DNA of 64,000 nt. Origin: DASSJT01 sp963715025 (GTDB lineage Bacteria; Actinomycetota; Actinomycetes; Actinomycetales; Dermatophilaceae). Below the pieces are notes generated by a model. It was not told the DNA's origin, did no database searches, and saw only the letters and a program-made list of their open reading frames with translations. A program made the translations under genes and the position numbers. The stretch lies in assembly GCA_963715025.1 (NCBI GenBank), contig CAVQQQ010000002.1, positions 1,302,001 through 1,366,000 of the forward strand, in the 5' to 3' direction. Positions within the stretch are counted from its first letter, which is position 1. The number at the start of each line of letters is the position of its first letter. This document shows, in pieces, positions 1-8,327 of the stretch.

Positions 1-1
1 C

Positions 2-364
2 CGCCTGCGCACGGTGCGCCGCCTGCTCGGGCCTGGCGTGGCGACGGCGGCCGGGCTGGTCGGCGTTGCTGCGATGCGGTTCGCCCCCTGGAGGCTCCAC
101 CAGCTGCTGGCGACGCCAGCACCCGTGCTCCAGATCCCGGCACGCCGCCGCGTCGGACCCCTCGACGTCCCCCTCGTCACCGGGCGACTCGTCGAGCGCG
201 CCCACCAGCTGGGGAAGCACGTCCACGTCTGGACCATCGACGAGGCCGAGGAGATGCGGCGGCTCTTCGACCTGGGGGTCGACGGCATCGTCAGCGACCG
301 GATCGACACCTTGCGCGATGTGCTCGCCGAGCGGGGCCAACCACTCGAACGGCCGGCGGGCTGA
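2..364 (+). CDS. Glycerophosphodiester phosphodiesterase, C-terminal part
   Basis: The reading frame is open from the left edge, so the start lies outside the window; only about the last 120 residues are present. The segment HVHVWTIDEAEEM followed by LGVDGIVSDRID is the closing beta-strand/helix of the GDPD TIM barrel, where the WTID and the GVDGI(V/I)TD-type motifs are strongly conserved. Known members hydrolyse glycerophosphodiesters to glycerol-3-phosphate and an alcohol. The metal-binding HRG motif expected near the N-terminus is not in view. The next gene is convergent, one base after the stop. Confidence 0.85.
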   Translation, partial: RLRTVRRLLGPGVATAAGLVGVAAMRFAPWRLHQLLATPAPVLQIPARRRVGPLDVPLVTGRLVERAHQLGKHVHVWTIDEAEEMRRLFDLGVDGIVSDRIDTLRDVLAERGQPLERPAG

Positions 365-365
365 G

Positions 366-995
366 TCAGCGGATCAGCACGTGCCCGGCCGGCGTCGACA
401 GCCGGGTCCAGCGGCCGTTCGTGAAGATGGTCACCTCGCTGCCTGGCACGAGGAAGCCCAGGGCGTATGCCGCGAATGCGCCGCCCGAAGGAAAGGCCGG
501 TGACGTCGTGGTCGCCGTCCGCCAGGTGCGCGCACGGAGCGCGGTCACTGCGTGGCCCCCGGAGCCCTCCGGTGTCCCTTCCGCGATTGCGGCGATCCCG
601 TCGCGCGCGACCGCCACGACGTCGTCGGAGGCGACCGATCCGACCCGCTCCCACCCGGAGCGCGGAGGCGACAGGGCCGCCCAGGGTGCCCGGACCAGCG
701 TCGGGGGCACCGAGAGCACCCGGGCCGTGGCATCCCGCGCCACACGGTCCGTGATGGCTCCCAGCGGAACCGTCAGGTCAAGGGCCGCCGGCTCGGCCAG
801 GGCCATGACCCGCAGGCCGAGGACGGTTCCCTCCCCGAGCAGTCCGGAGCCGGGCAGGACACCCACATACGCGGCCAAGGTGGTGCCGGCGGCCTGAAGG
901 CGCATGGCGCCGGACTCATCCGCGGACTTGGCCCGGACGGCGTACCTGCCCAGGTCGGCCAGCTGGTGGTGGTCGGGAAAGACGAGCTCGGTCAT
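366..995 (-). CDS. Conserved hypothetical protein downstream of a thioesterase
   Basis: A 209-residue protein rich in Ala, Val and Thr, without a signal peptide, membrane segment or motif that I recognise. I chose the ATG at 995 because it overlaps the TGA of the upstream thioesterase as ATGA, typical of translational coupling; an in-frame ATG four codons earlier (1007) is also possible. The coupling suggests a role linked to the thioesterase, but the sequence does not say what. Composition matches the neighbours, so transfer is unlikely. Function unknown. Confidence 0.7.
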   Translation of the reverse strand: MTELVFPDHHQLADLGRYAVRAKSADESGAMRLQAAGTTLAAYVGVLPGSGLLGEGTVLGLRVMALAEPAALDLTVPLGAITDRVARDATARVLSVPPTLVRAPWAALSPPRSGWERVGSVASDDVVAVARDGIAAIAEGTPEGSGGHAVTALRARTWRTATTTSPAFPSGGAFAAYALGFLVPGSEVTIFTNGRWTRLSTPAGHVLIR

Positions 996-1462
996 CGCCT
1001 TCGCCACCGGAAGGCTGCCGGGGCGCCCTCGTGCTGTCTCAGGATGCCGCGCTCCTCCGGCGCCATGCGCCGCGGCGCGTCGGCGGCGAAGCTGTAGAGA
1101 ACCAGGGTCGTCTCAGCGCGTGCGTATACGGTGCTGCCCACCGATTCCGGGTCGCGCACCTCGTAGGCGAGGTCGAAACTGGCCCCGCTGATGCGGGTGG
1201 CCCACATGTCCACGCTGATCGGCGCGTGCCGGAAGGTCAGCGGGGCGAGGTACTCGATCTCGTGGCGGGCGACGAGGACACCCTCGTCGACGAGCGACCG
1301 GTCCTGCCCGAACCACTCCTTGAAGCCAATGACCCGGGCGTCCTCCAGCAGTCTCAGAAACTGCACGTTGTTGACATGTCCATACGCATCCATGTCGCTC
1401 CAGCGCAGCGGCACGTCGACACAGTAATGGGCTCCAGCAGGGCTTTGGTCGGGGGCGGCCAT
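992..1462 (-). CDS. Acyl-CoA thioesterase, 4HBT hotdog family
   Basis: 156 residues, the usual size of a single-hotdog 4-hydroxybenzoyl-CoA thioesterase-type enzyme (YbgC/FadM class). Near the N-terminus WSDMDAYGHVNN carries the family signature, in which the Asp in the D-x-x-GH-x-N region is catalytic. Such enzymes hydrolyse acyl-CoA thioesters in the cytoplasm; the acyl substrate cannot be inferred. The ATG at 1462 precedes the conserved motif by about 20 residues and removes a much longer unsupported extension. It lies divergent to the RecQ-type helicase with about 48 bp between starts, and its stop overlaps the next gene. Confidence 0.85.
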   Translation of the reverse strand: MAAPDQSPAGAHYCVDVPLRWSDMDAYGHVNNVQFLRLLEDARVIGFKEWFGQDRSLVDEGVLVARHEIEYLAPLTFRHAPISVDMWATRISGASFDLAYEVRDPESVGSTVYARAETTLVLYSFAADAPRRMAPEERGILRQHEGAPAAFRWRRR

Positions 1463-1510
1463 GTGGACATCTTGGCAGCGGTGTCCGCGACCCGGCATAC
1501 CGTGTCGGGC

Positions 1511-3658
1511 ATGACCTCTCCCCCCGCCGCCAGCCCGCCGGTTGGCACCGACTCGGCCGCCCCCGAGGTGGCAGCGGGCGCGCTCTCCGCCCTGCGCCGC
1601 CTCGTGGGTCATCCCGACGCCACGTTCCGCGAGGGACAGCTTCCTGCGATCGGGTCCCTCGTGGACGCACGGCAGCGGGTCCTGGTCGTCCAGCGCACGG
1701 GCTGGGGCAAGTCCGCCGTCTACTTCGTGGCCACCGCCCTGTGCCGGGCGGCGGGAGCCGGGCCCACGGTCATCATCTCGCCGCTGCTGGCGCTGATGCG
1801 CGACCAGGTCGCCGCGGCTGAGCGGGCGGGCATCCACGCCGTGACGATGAACTCGGCCAACCCCGAGACGTGGGGCGAGGTGAGCGCCGCCCTCGCCCGG
1901 GACGAGGTGGACGTGCTCCTGGTCAGTCCCGAGCGGCTCAACAACCCGCGCTTCCGTGACGAGCAGCTGCCTGACCTCGCGCGGCGATGCGGGCTGCTGG
2001 TCATCGACGAGGCCCATTGCGTCAGCGACTGGGGGCACGACTTCCGGCCCGACTACCGCCGGATCCGCGACCTGCTGACCGCGCTCCCCGAGGGCACGCC
2101 GGTGCTCGCGACCACCGCCACGGCCAACGCCAGAGTGGTCTCCGACGTGGTCGAACAGCTGGGCGTCGGCGGACACCAGGTGGTCACGCTGCGGGGCGGG
2201 CTGGCCCGGGACTCCCTGCGGCTGGGGGTCCTGCCCCTGACGTCTCCGGAGCAGCGGCTGGCCTGGCTGATCGCTCACCTGGGGAGTCTCAGCGGGAGCG
2301 GCATCATCTACACCCTCACGGTGTCCGGCGCCGAGGACGTCGCCGCAGCGCTGCGCGAGGCAGGGCACAACGTGCGCCCCTACACGGGGCGCACCGACCC
2401 AGCCGAGCGGGAAGAGCTCGAGCGCGCGCTGCGCGACAACGAGGTCAAGGCGCTGGTCGCCACCAGCGCCCTCGGCATGGGGTTCGACAAGCCCGACCTC
2501 GGCTTCGTGCTCCACCTCGGCGCGCCCTCCTCGCCGGTTGCCTACTACCAACAGGTGGGGCGCGCCGGCCGGGCCACCGAGCGGGCCGACGTCCTGCTCC
2601 TGCCCGGGCCGGAGGACCGCGACATCTGGGCGTACTTCGCCTCGGCGTCGATGCCCCGGCAAGAGCAAGCCGACGGCGTGCTTGCCGCCCTGTCCGGCTC
2701 GGCCGGTCCGCTCTCGACGCCGGCTCTGGAGTCCATCGTCGACGTCCGGCGCACGCGGCTCGAGCTGCTGCTGAAGGTGCTCGACGTCGACGGAGCGGTG
2801 TCCCGGGTGAGCGGCGGCTGGACGGCGACTGGCGCGCCGTGGAGCTACGACGCGGAGCGCTACTCACGGGTGGCCGCCGCCCGCGAACACGAGCAGTCCC
2901 TCATGCTGCGCTACGAGCAGGGCGAGACGTGCCGCATGGCGTTCCTCCAGGAGTCCCTCGACGACCCGACGGCCGCACCGTGTGGGCGCTGCGATGCCTG
3001 TGCCGGCCCGTGGTTCCCCACCGAGATCCCGCCTGCCGCCGTGACCACGGCGAGGGGACGGCTGGCGCGTGCGGGTGCCGACGTGGAGCCCAGGGCCCAG
3101 TGGCCGACCGGCCTGGAGCGGCTCGGCGTGCCGCTGCGCGGCAAGATCCCCCCGGACGCCGCGCTGTTGCCGGGACGAGCGCTGGCCCGGCTGAGCGACC
3201 TGGGGTGGGGGCAGTCCCTCCGCGGGTTCCTGCGCGAGGACCCGCCGGCCACACCAGAGCTGCTTCGCGCCTGTGTGGGCGTGCTGGCCGAGTGGGGCTG
3301 GGCCGACCGTCCGACCGGGGTCGTGGCCATCCCCTCGCGACGACGCCCGCGGCTCGTGGGCTCTGTTGCCGAGGGGCTGGCCGAGATCGGGAGGCTGCCG
3401 TTCCTCGGGTGGCTGGACCTCGTTGACGGCGGCCCGGTCGGAGACCCCGGTGGCAACAGCGCCTTCCGGCTGGCCGGCGTCTGGGGCCGGCTCGCCGTCG
3501 GCGACGACCTGGCTGAGGCCCTACGCCACGGTAGTGGCCCGGTCCTGCTGGTCGACGACCTGGTGAGCAGCCGCTGGACGATGACGGTCGCCGGCCAAGC
3601 TGTCCTGGGCGCCGGCGCCGATGCCGTCCTGCCATTCGCCCTCGCCATCGACGGCTGA
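1511..3658 (+). CDS. RecQ-type ATP-dependent DNA helicase with C-terminal phosphoribosyltransferase-like domain
   Basis: 715 residues from an ATG at 1511. Helicase motifs run in order: Walker A TGWGKS (about residue 64), DEAH box followed by CVSDWGHDFRP (about 165, a RecQ hallmark), and QVGRAGR motif VI (about 347). A CGRCDAC cluster (about 490) matches the RecQ zinc-binding region. The last 60 residues contain VLLVDDLVSS, resembling the PRPP-binding loop (hhhhDD-h-T/S) of type I phosphoribosyltransferases such as ComF; I do not know its function here. Expected role is 3'-5' DNA unwinding in repair. Its 3' end overlaps the convergent gene by 138 bp. Confidence 0.9.
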   Translation: MTSPPAASPPVGTDSAAPEVAAGALSALRRLVGHPDATFREGQLPAIGSLVDARQRVLVVQRTGWGKSAVYFVATALCRAAGAGPTVIISPLLALMRDQVAAAERAGIHAVTMNSANPETWGEVSAALARDEVDVLLVSPERLNNPRFRDEQLPDLARRCGLLVIDEAHCVSDWGHDFRPDYRRIRDLLTALPEGTPVLATTATANARVVSDVVEQLGVGGHQVVTLRGGLARDSLRLGVLPLTSPEQRLAWLIAHLGSLSGSGIIYTLTVSGAEDVAAALREAGHNVRPYTGRTDPAEREELERALRDNEVKALVATSALGMGFDKPDLGFVLHLGAPSSPVAYYQQVGRAGRATERADVLLLPGPEDRDIWAYFASASMPRQEQADGVLAALSGSAGPLSTPALESIVDVRRTRLELLLKVLDVDGAVSRVSGGWTATGAPWSYDAERYSRVAAAREHEQSLMLRYEQGETCRMAFLQESLDDPTAAPCGRCDACAGPWFPTEIPPAAVTTARGRLARAGADVEPRAQWPTGLERLGVPLRGKIPPDAALLPGRALARLSDLGWGQSLRGFLREDPPATPELLRACVGVLAEWGWADRPTGVVAIPSRRRPRLVGSVAEGLAEIGRLPFLGWLDLVDGGPVGDPGGNSAFRLAGVWGRLAVGDDLAEALRHGSGPVLLVDDLVSSRWTMTVAGQAVLGAGADAVLPFALAIDG

Positions 3659-4300
3659 GGTCGGGTGCGCCAGGGGAACGGTGAGGATCGGAAGGAAGAA
3701 CTGCACGACCGGACCGATCAGCAGTGCGTACAACACCGTGCCCAGCCCCACGGTGCCGCCGAGCAGCCAGCCGACGGCCAGGACAGTCACCTCCAAGGTG
3801 GTGCGCACCAGCCGAACGCTGCGACCGGAGCGGCGCACGAGCCCAGTCATCAGACCGTCACGCGGCCCCGGGCCGAACTGGCTCCCGATGTAGAGAGCCC
3901 CGGCCAGGCCGTTGGCGACGATCCCGCCCACGAGGAGCGACCCGCGAGCCAGCAGGGCTTCCGGCGCGTGCAGAAGGGCCAGGGTGGCATCGCTTGCGAG
4001 TCCGATGACCACCACGTTGAGCAGCGTTCCCAGGCCGGGCCACTGTCGCAGCGGCAGCCAGAGCACCAGGACGATCGCCCCCACGACGATCACGACGGTG
4101 CCGAAACTGAGCCCGGTGTGCTGGACAAACCCGTAGTGGAAGACGTCCCAGGGGTCGAGCCCCAGGCCGGAGCGCAGCATCATGGCCATCGACGCGCCGT
4201 AGAGCGTGAGCCCGGCCAGAAGCTGGACGAGCCGCCTGGGCCGGCGGCCAGCCTGCCACTGCTCCAGCGGGCTCAGGGCGGCGAGGTCGGTGCGGGACAT
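3521..4300 (-). CDS. YczE/YitT-type polytopic membrane protein
   Basis: 259 residues with about five hydrophobic helices between residues 25 and 215. The stretch LRSGLGLDPWDVFHYG near the N-terminus is characteristic of the YczE/YyaS/YitT membrane family, whose substrate is unknown. It is transcribed divergently from a MocR-type regulator, an arrangement described for YczE and its regulator YczR in other bacteria. The last 46 or so residues after the final helix are hydrophilic and are encoded antisense to the end of the helicase gene, so the natural C-terminus may be longer than in relatives. Confidence 0.85.
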   Translation of the reverse strand: MSRTDLAALSPLEQWQAGRRPRRLVQLLAGLTLYGASMAMMLRSGLGLDPWDVFHYGFVQHTGLSFGTVVIVVGAIVLVLWLPLRQWPGLGTLLNVVVIGLASDATLALLHAPEALLARGSLLVGGIVANGLAGALYIGSQFGPGPRDGLMTGLVRRSGRSVRLVRTTLEVTVLAVGWLLGGTVGLGTVLYALLIGPVVQFFLPILTVPLAHPTSAVDGEGEWQDGIGAGAQDSLAGDRHRPAAAHQVVDQQDRATTVA

Positions 4301-4320
4301 GCCGCCTAGCCTGACTGGCG

Positions 4321-4362
4321 GGTGGACTGTTTTCCAATAGCCAATTGTGTCAAAGTGGCCTT
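4321..4362. promoter_or_regulatory. Candidate MocR operator between yczE-like and MocR genes
   Basis: The 62-bp divergent intergenic region is relatively AT-rich and holds direct repeats CCAATAG and CCAATTG starting at 4334 and 4341, spaced seven bases, with a CAATTG palindrome. MocR regulators commonly bind paired direct repeats in their divergent promoter, so this is the probable operator. Inferred from layout only. Confidence 0.45.
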
Positions 4363-5811
4363 ATGGCTCCGAGAACAATCTCCGCCGCACGACTTGTAGA
4401 CCTCCTCGGGTCGTCCGCCTCGGCCACGCCGGCGTACCGAGGCATCGCCGACGGGCTCCGGCTGCTCATCGCCGATGGGCAGGTGCCTGCCGGCACCCGG
4501 CTGCCCAGCGAGCGCGAGCTCACCGCAGCCCTGGACGTCAGCCGGACCACCGTGACTCGCGCCTATGCCACACTGCGGGACTCCGGTTATGCCACGGCGC
4601 GCCAGGGATCTGGAACCGTGGCGGGCCTGCCTTCGGCCTCCGGCAGGCGTCATGGGACACCCCTGCTGCCCACCGACCGCAATGCCGAGGGCTCGATCAA
4701 CCTCACGTGTGCGGCACTGCCCGCGCCCCATGGAACGGCCGTCGCCTACGAGGCGGCGGCGGCTGCGCTCCCGGCCTACCTGGACGGGACCGGCTACCAC
4801 GCATTGGGCCTGGAGGAGCTGCGCGAACGGATCGCGGATCGCTACTCGGCCCGTGGCCTACCCACGACGCCGGACCAGGTGATGGTCACCGCCGGTGCGC
4901 TCGGCGCCTTGGCTGCAACGCTCCGGGCATTCCTGGCGACCGGCGACCGCGTGCTCATGGAGAGCCCCACGTATCCCAACGCCATCGCGGCAGTGCGCAG
5001 CTCGGGTGCGCGCCCCGTGGCACTCCCCCTCGACTCCTCGGGATGGGCGACTGGCACGCTGGAGGCCGCCCTGCGCCAGACTTCGCCGCGGGCCACCTAT
5101 CTCATGCCGGACTTCCAGAACCCGACGGGCGCCCTCATGCCAGACCACCAGCGCGAGGCTGTCGGGACCGCCCTGCGCCGGGCGCACACCCTCACCATCG
5201 TCGACGAAACCCTCGTCGACCTCGCCGGGCCTGAGGCGCCCGTGCCGACGCGGCGACCCCTCGCGGCTGTTGCGCCTGGCGCCATCACCCTGGGGAGCAC
5301 GAGCAAAGCCTTCTGGGGCGGCCTGCGGGTCGGCTGGCTGCGCGCGCCGCTCGACCTCATGCCGGCCCTGACCGAGGCGCGGCTCACCCTCGACCTGGGC
5401 GCGCCGGTCTTGGAGCAGCTCGTCCTCGTGCGACTGCTGGAGATCCAGGATGCGATCCTCCGCGAGCGGCGGACGCAGCTCGCCGTCTCGCGGGCCGCCC
5501 TGGCCGAGGCCCTCGCCGAGATCCTGCCGTCGTGGCGGTTCACGATGCCCTCGGGCGGACTGAGCCTGTGGGTCGAGCTGCCGGAGCCGATGTCGACCGC
5601 ACTCACGGTCTCCGCCGAGCGACAAGGCGTACTGCTCGCGCCCGGGCCGCAGTTCGCCGTCGAGGGCGGGCTCGAGCGCTGGATCCGGCTCCCCTACACC
5701 GCGTCCCCGGAGGTTCTGCGGGATGCCGTCCGTCGTCTGGAGCTCGCTTCGCGCGAGCTGGGCACGGGGTTCAGTGGGCGGCGTCGCGCCCTGGCTCCGC
5801 TGATCGCCTGA
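4363..5811 (+). CDS. MocR-type PLP-dependent transcriptional regulator (YczR-like)
   Basis: 482 residues from ATG 4363. Residues about 15-80 form a GntR winged helix (G-x-RLPSERELTAALDVSRTT), and residues about 105-460 form an aminotransferase fold type I domain. The motif GSTSKAFWGGLRVGW contains the PLP Schiff-base lysine at about residue 315, and DFQNPTG is the conserved Asn-Pro region. MocR proteins sense PLP or amino-acid ligands through the aminotransferase domain and control a neighbouring gene. The divergent yczE-like gene is the likely target, matching the known YczR-YczE pairing. An in-frame TTG six codons earlier is a less likely start. Confidence 0.9.
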   Translation: MAPRTISAARLVDLLGSSASATPAYRGIADGLRLLIADGQVPAGTRLPSERELTAALDVSRTTVTRAYATLRDSGYATARQGSGTVAGLPSASGRRHGTPLLPTDRNAEGSINLTCAALPAPHGTAVAYEAAAAALPAYLDGTGYHALGLEELRERIADRYSARGLPTTPDQVMVTAGALGALAATLRAFLATGDRVLMESPTYPNAIAAVRSSGARPVALPLDSSGWATGTLEAALRQTSPRATYLMPDFQNPTGALMPDHQREAVGTALRRAHTLTIVDETLVDLAGPEAPVPTRRPLAAVAPGAITLGSTSKAFWGGLRVGWLRAPLDLMPALTEARLTLDLGAPVLEQLVLVRLLEIQDAILRERRTQLAVSRAALAEALAEILPSWRFTMPSGGLSLWVELPEPMSTALTVSAERQGVLLAPGPQFAVEGGLERWIRLPYTASPEVLRDAVRRLELASRELGTGFSGRRRALAPLIA

Positions 5812-5921
5812 GCTCGGGCCACCTGTCCGCAGCTCACGAGCCCGGCGGCTCCACTGAGCCCGGTGGCCGCCGGCATGGCAAGAGGCCCGGCTTTCACCGG
5901 GCCTCTCCCCACGCCCTCCGT

Positions 5922-6512
5922 CTAGTCGGCTGGCTCCCAATCGCTGGCGAACTCGGCCCACGGGCGCGCCGAGCCCACCGGCCCGAACAGGGCCCCGTCG
6001 GCAGGCCCCAGCGACAGGCTCTCCACCCGCAGCGCCACCGGCCCGAGCGGCTTGTCGGCGCGCACGTCGAGCACCAGCCCGGTCTCGGCGTCCACGGCGA
6101 CCCGCAACCGGTCACCGGCGTACATCGTCACGGCCCGCCCTGTGGCCTCGTGCACGCCCGAGCCTTCGGCGGTGGGCATGTCGAGGTCCAGCCACCCAGC
6201 CGCCGCCTCATCCACAGACCGCAGCGCCACCACCTCGGGCAGCGGGTGCCGGAACACCGGGACGGAGCCCGGCGGCGCGTACCACACGTCAGCACCGCCG
6301 TCCTCGCGCCAGAACGTGCCGTGAGACCCCTCCACCCACAGCCCGCCCCCGCCGGACTCGCACCGCCACGAGGCCCCGTCCGACCAGCAGGAGACCGTCC
6401 GCGGGGCCCCCGGCGCCGCCCCCGTCAGGGTGCACACGAGGTGCGCCACCTCACCACCGAGGCGCGGCCCCGGGGCTTCATCGGACGGGAGGTCCCAACT
6501 GGTCGGACTCAT
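5922..6512 (-). CDS. Hypothetical protein, possibly LolA/RseB-like fold
   Basis: 196 residues, no signal peptide or membrane span. The ATG at 6512 follows AGAAGGTGACC, a good ribosome binding site. The pattern HEATGRAVTMYAGDRLRVAVDAETGLVL loosely recalls LolA/RseB-type beta sheets seen in actinobacterial sigma-regulatory proteins, but this is a weak resemblance and I assign no function. It starts 9 bp after the broken secreted-protein gene on the same strand, so the two were probably an operon. Confidence 0.6.
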   Translation of the reverse strand: MSPTSWDLPSDEAPGPRLGGEVAHLVCTLTGAAPGAPRTVSCWSDGASWRCESGGGGLWVEGSHGTFWREDGGADVWYAPPGSVPVFRHPLPEVVALRSVDEAAAGWLDLDMPTAEGSGVHEATGRAVTMYAGDRLRVAVDAETGLVLDVRADKPLGPVALRVESLSLGPADGALFGPVGSARPWAEFASDWEPAD

Positions 6513-6521
6513 GGTCACCTT

Positions 6522-7105
6522 CTAGCAGAGAGTTGCGGAGTAGGAGTTGTGGGGCCCGGACGAAGTGATAACCCCGTTGGGATCGGCTTGCCCGTAGGCC
6601 CTCGTACGGAACGTCCCAGGGCCCGCGCTGGAGCAGTAGACGAACGCGCCCTTGTACACGTGGGACATCACCGTCCAGACCGAGCACGAGTAAGAGGTCC
6701 GGTCGTAGAAGTTGCCGAAGTAGTCCCTCTGTTGGAGTTCTATGCACACCCGCTGCGTGATGAATTGGCCCACGCAGTCCTGATAGCCGTCGTAGGCGAT
6801 CCCAGGCGCGTAGTTCGCACCCGTGGCCGAGTGCGGGCACCGGCGTGCCCTGGGCAGGCCAACACCGACTCGGCCACGTTCGGAGAAACGCCGCCCTTCG
6901 ACGCGGGCGCCGAATCCCCGGAGTTCGACCAGTCGGGGTTGGGGTCGCCGTCGTTGGTCGTAGCCCCCGCCAGCGACACCGAGCCGAACACCAGCGCCGC
7001 GGCGATGGTGACAGCCGATGCGATACGTCTTGCAAAGGGCGGTGAACCGTGCCCCGTCCGGGATCCCGTCAGTCCACCCTCGGGAAGCCGCAGAGCCGCT
7101 CCCAC
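6522..7105 (-). pseudogene. Secreted Cys-containing protein split by a frameshift
   Basis: The first frame (ATG 7105) encodes a signal peptide: ARR, then IASAVTIAAALVFG and cleavage near LAGA, followed by a low-complexity segment and LACPGHAGA. Reading then makes sense only in another frame, continuing CPHSATGANYAPGIAYDG through a Cys-rich region to a stop at 6522. The switch lies around 6838-6845. Each half alone is truncated and the codon use is good on both sides, so this is a single-base indel, either a genuine pseudogene or a base-calling error. The intact product would be an exported protein of about 190 residues of unknown function. Confidence 0.65.
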
Positions 7106-7148
7106 TCGGTCAGGGTGGCCCGATGCTGGTTCCTGACCCGGCCGCCGG

Positions 7149-8270
7149 TCACCCCGGAGTGCGGGGCGGGGCGTCGTCGCCCACCGGCAGCGCGGGGTCG
7201 GCCGGGCGGGGTCCCGGGTGCTTGTACTGGAAGACGAGCGCGCGGCACAGCCCGAGCAACGCGAGGTTGACGAACACGCTGAGGTAGCCGGCGAACTGGC
7301 TCTGGAGCAGCCGGAAGAACTGCACCACGAGCAACTCCAGCAGCAGTGCTGCCTCGATGTACTCCAGGGCTCGCAGCCGCGATCCGCGCCGCCACTGCCG
7401 GAGTCCCAGCCCGCTCAGCAGTGCGGCGACGAGGGCGGAGACAAGATAGGCGACCTGCCGCCCTCCGGGCTCGCGGACCACGGCAATGACCGGGCCGACC
7501 ACTGCCCAGAGCACGAAGCCCACGAGCAGGAAGGCGCCCCACCGCTGCACCGGCTCCGTGCTCGGGAGGCCGACGATCTTCGCGCGCAGCCAGGCGTAGA
7601 GCCGCGCGACCCATGAGCGACTGGGCGGCTGCGCAGGGAGTCCCTGAAGGGTGTCCAAGAGCGGGGCGGCGAGCGGTTCTCCGGGATCCGCCGCCGCCGC
7701 CAGGTCGATCGCACGGCGTCGCTCGTCCTCGTCGAGATCGTGGGCTGCCGACTCCTTGAGCATCTCGACAGCGTTGACGACAAGCTCCTTGTCGGTCAGC
7801 GGCCGGCGCTGAACGGCGAAGGACACCACGAGGTACATCACCACGAACGTGGCGTAGATGATCGCGGCGACCGGGGCGAAGAAGTAGTCGTTGTCCCCGG
7901 TCACGAACTTGCCGACCTCGTCGATGAACAGCCCGAAGCCGACTCCGGCCAGGACGGTCGCGACGTCCTTGGCCTTTCGGCTGAGGAACATCATGAACGT
8001 CAGCTGGGCGACGAGCATGAGCAGGCCACCCCACAGCAGGTGGGCGAAGTGCAGCCCGCCACCCCCGATCTGAGGGAACCCGGTCAGCGCAAGGAACAGC
8101 CTTGTCACGGTGATCGAGATCACCGCGCACACGACGAAGAGCTCGAACCGGTCTGCTCCCTCCGCATCGCGCACCGGGAAGTGGCGCCGCACCCTCCCGG
8201 CCGTCACGCGGCGCGAGGCCACATCCTTCGCACCCGGCTCCCGTCCACCGGGCCCGTGCTCAGCCTCCAC
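7149..8270 (-). CDS. Polytopic membrane protein of unknown function
   Basis: 373 residues with a hydrophilic N-terminus of about 40 residues, four hydrophobic helices between about 42 and 155, a cytoplasmic-like acidic loop (about 165-225, DLDEDERRRA), then about four more helices to residue 345. FLSRKAKDVATVL and GFGLFIDEVGKFVTGDNDYFF are distinctive, and I believe them conserved in actinobacterial membrane proteins without assigned function. The GTG at 8270 is the earliest start; an internal start near residue 22 is possible. It is divergent to tesB. Confidence 0.75.
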   Translation of the reverse strand: MEAEHGPGGREPGAKDVASRRVTAGRVRRHFPVRDAEGADRFELFVVCAVISITVTRLFLALTGFPQIGGGGLHFAHLLWGGLLMLVAQLTFMMFLSRKAKDVATVLAGVGFGLFIDEVGKFVTGDNDYFFAPVAAIIYATFVVMYLVVSFAVQRRPLTDKELVVNAVEMLKESAAHDLDEDERRRAIDLAAAADPGEPLAAPLLDTLQGLPAQPPSRSWVARLYAWLRAKIVGLPSTEPVQRWGAFLLVGFVLWAVVGPVIAVVREPGGRQVAYLVSALVAALLSGLGLRQWRRGSRLRALEYIEAALLLELLVVQFFRLLQSQFAGYLSVFVNLALLGLCRALVFQYKHPGPRPADPALPVGDDAPPRTPG

Positions 8271-8327
8271 CTCGCGATGGTGTCACAGCTTCGCCGGTTC
8301 TCGAGAGGCACTGGCTACTGTCTCCCC

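Noticed and set aside
992..2668. Long minus-strand frame extending upstream of the thioesterase
   Set aside because: Everything before the ATG at 1462 is antisense to the helicase and lacks protein-like composition; the hotdog domain starts right after that ATG.
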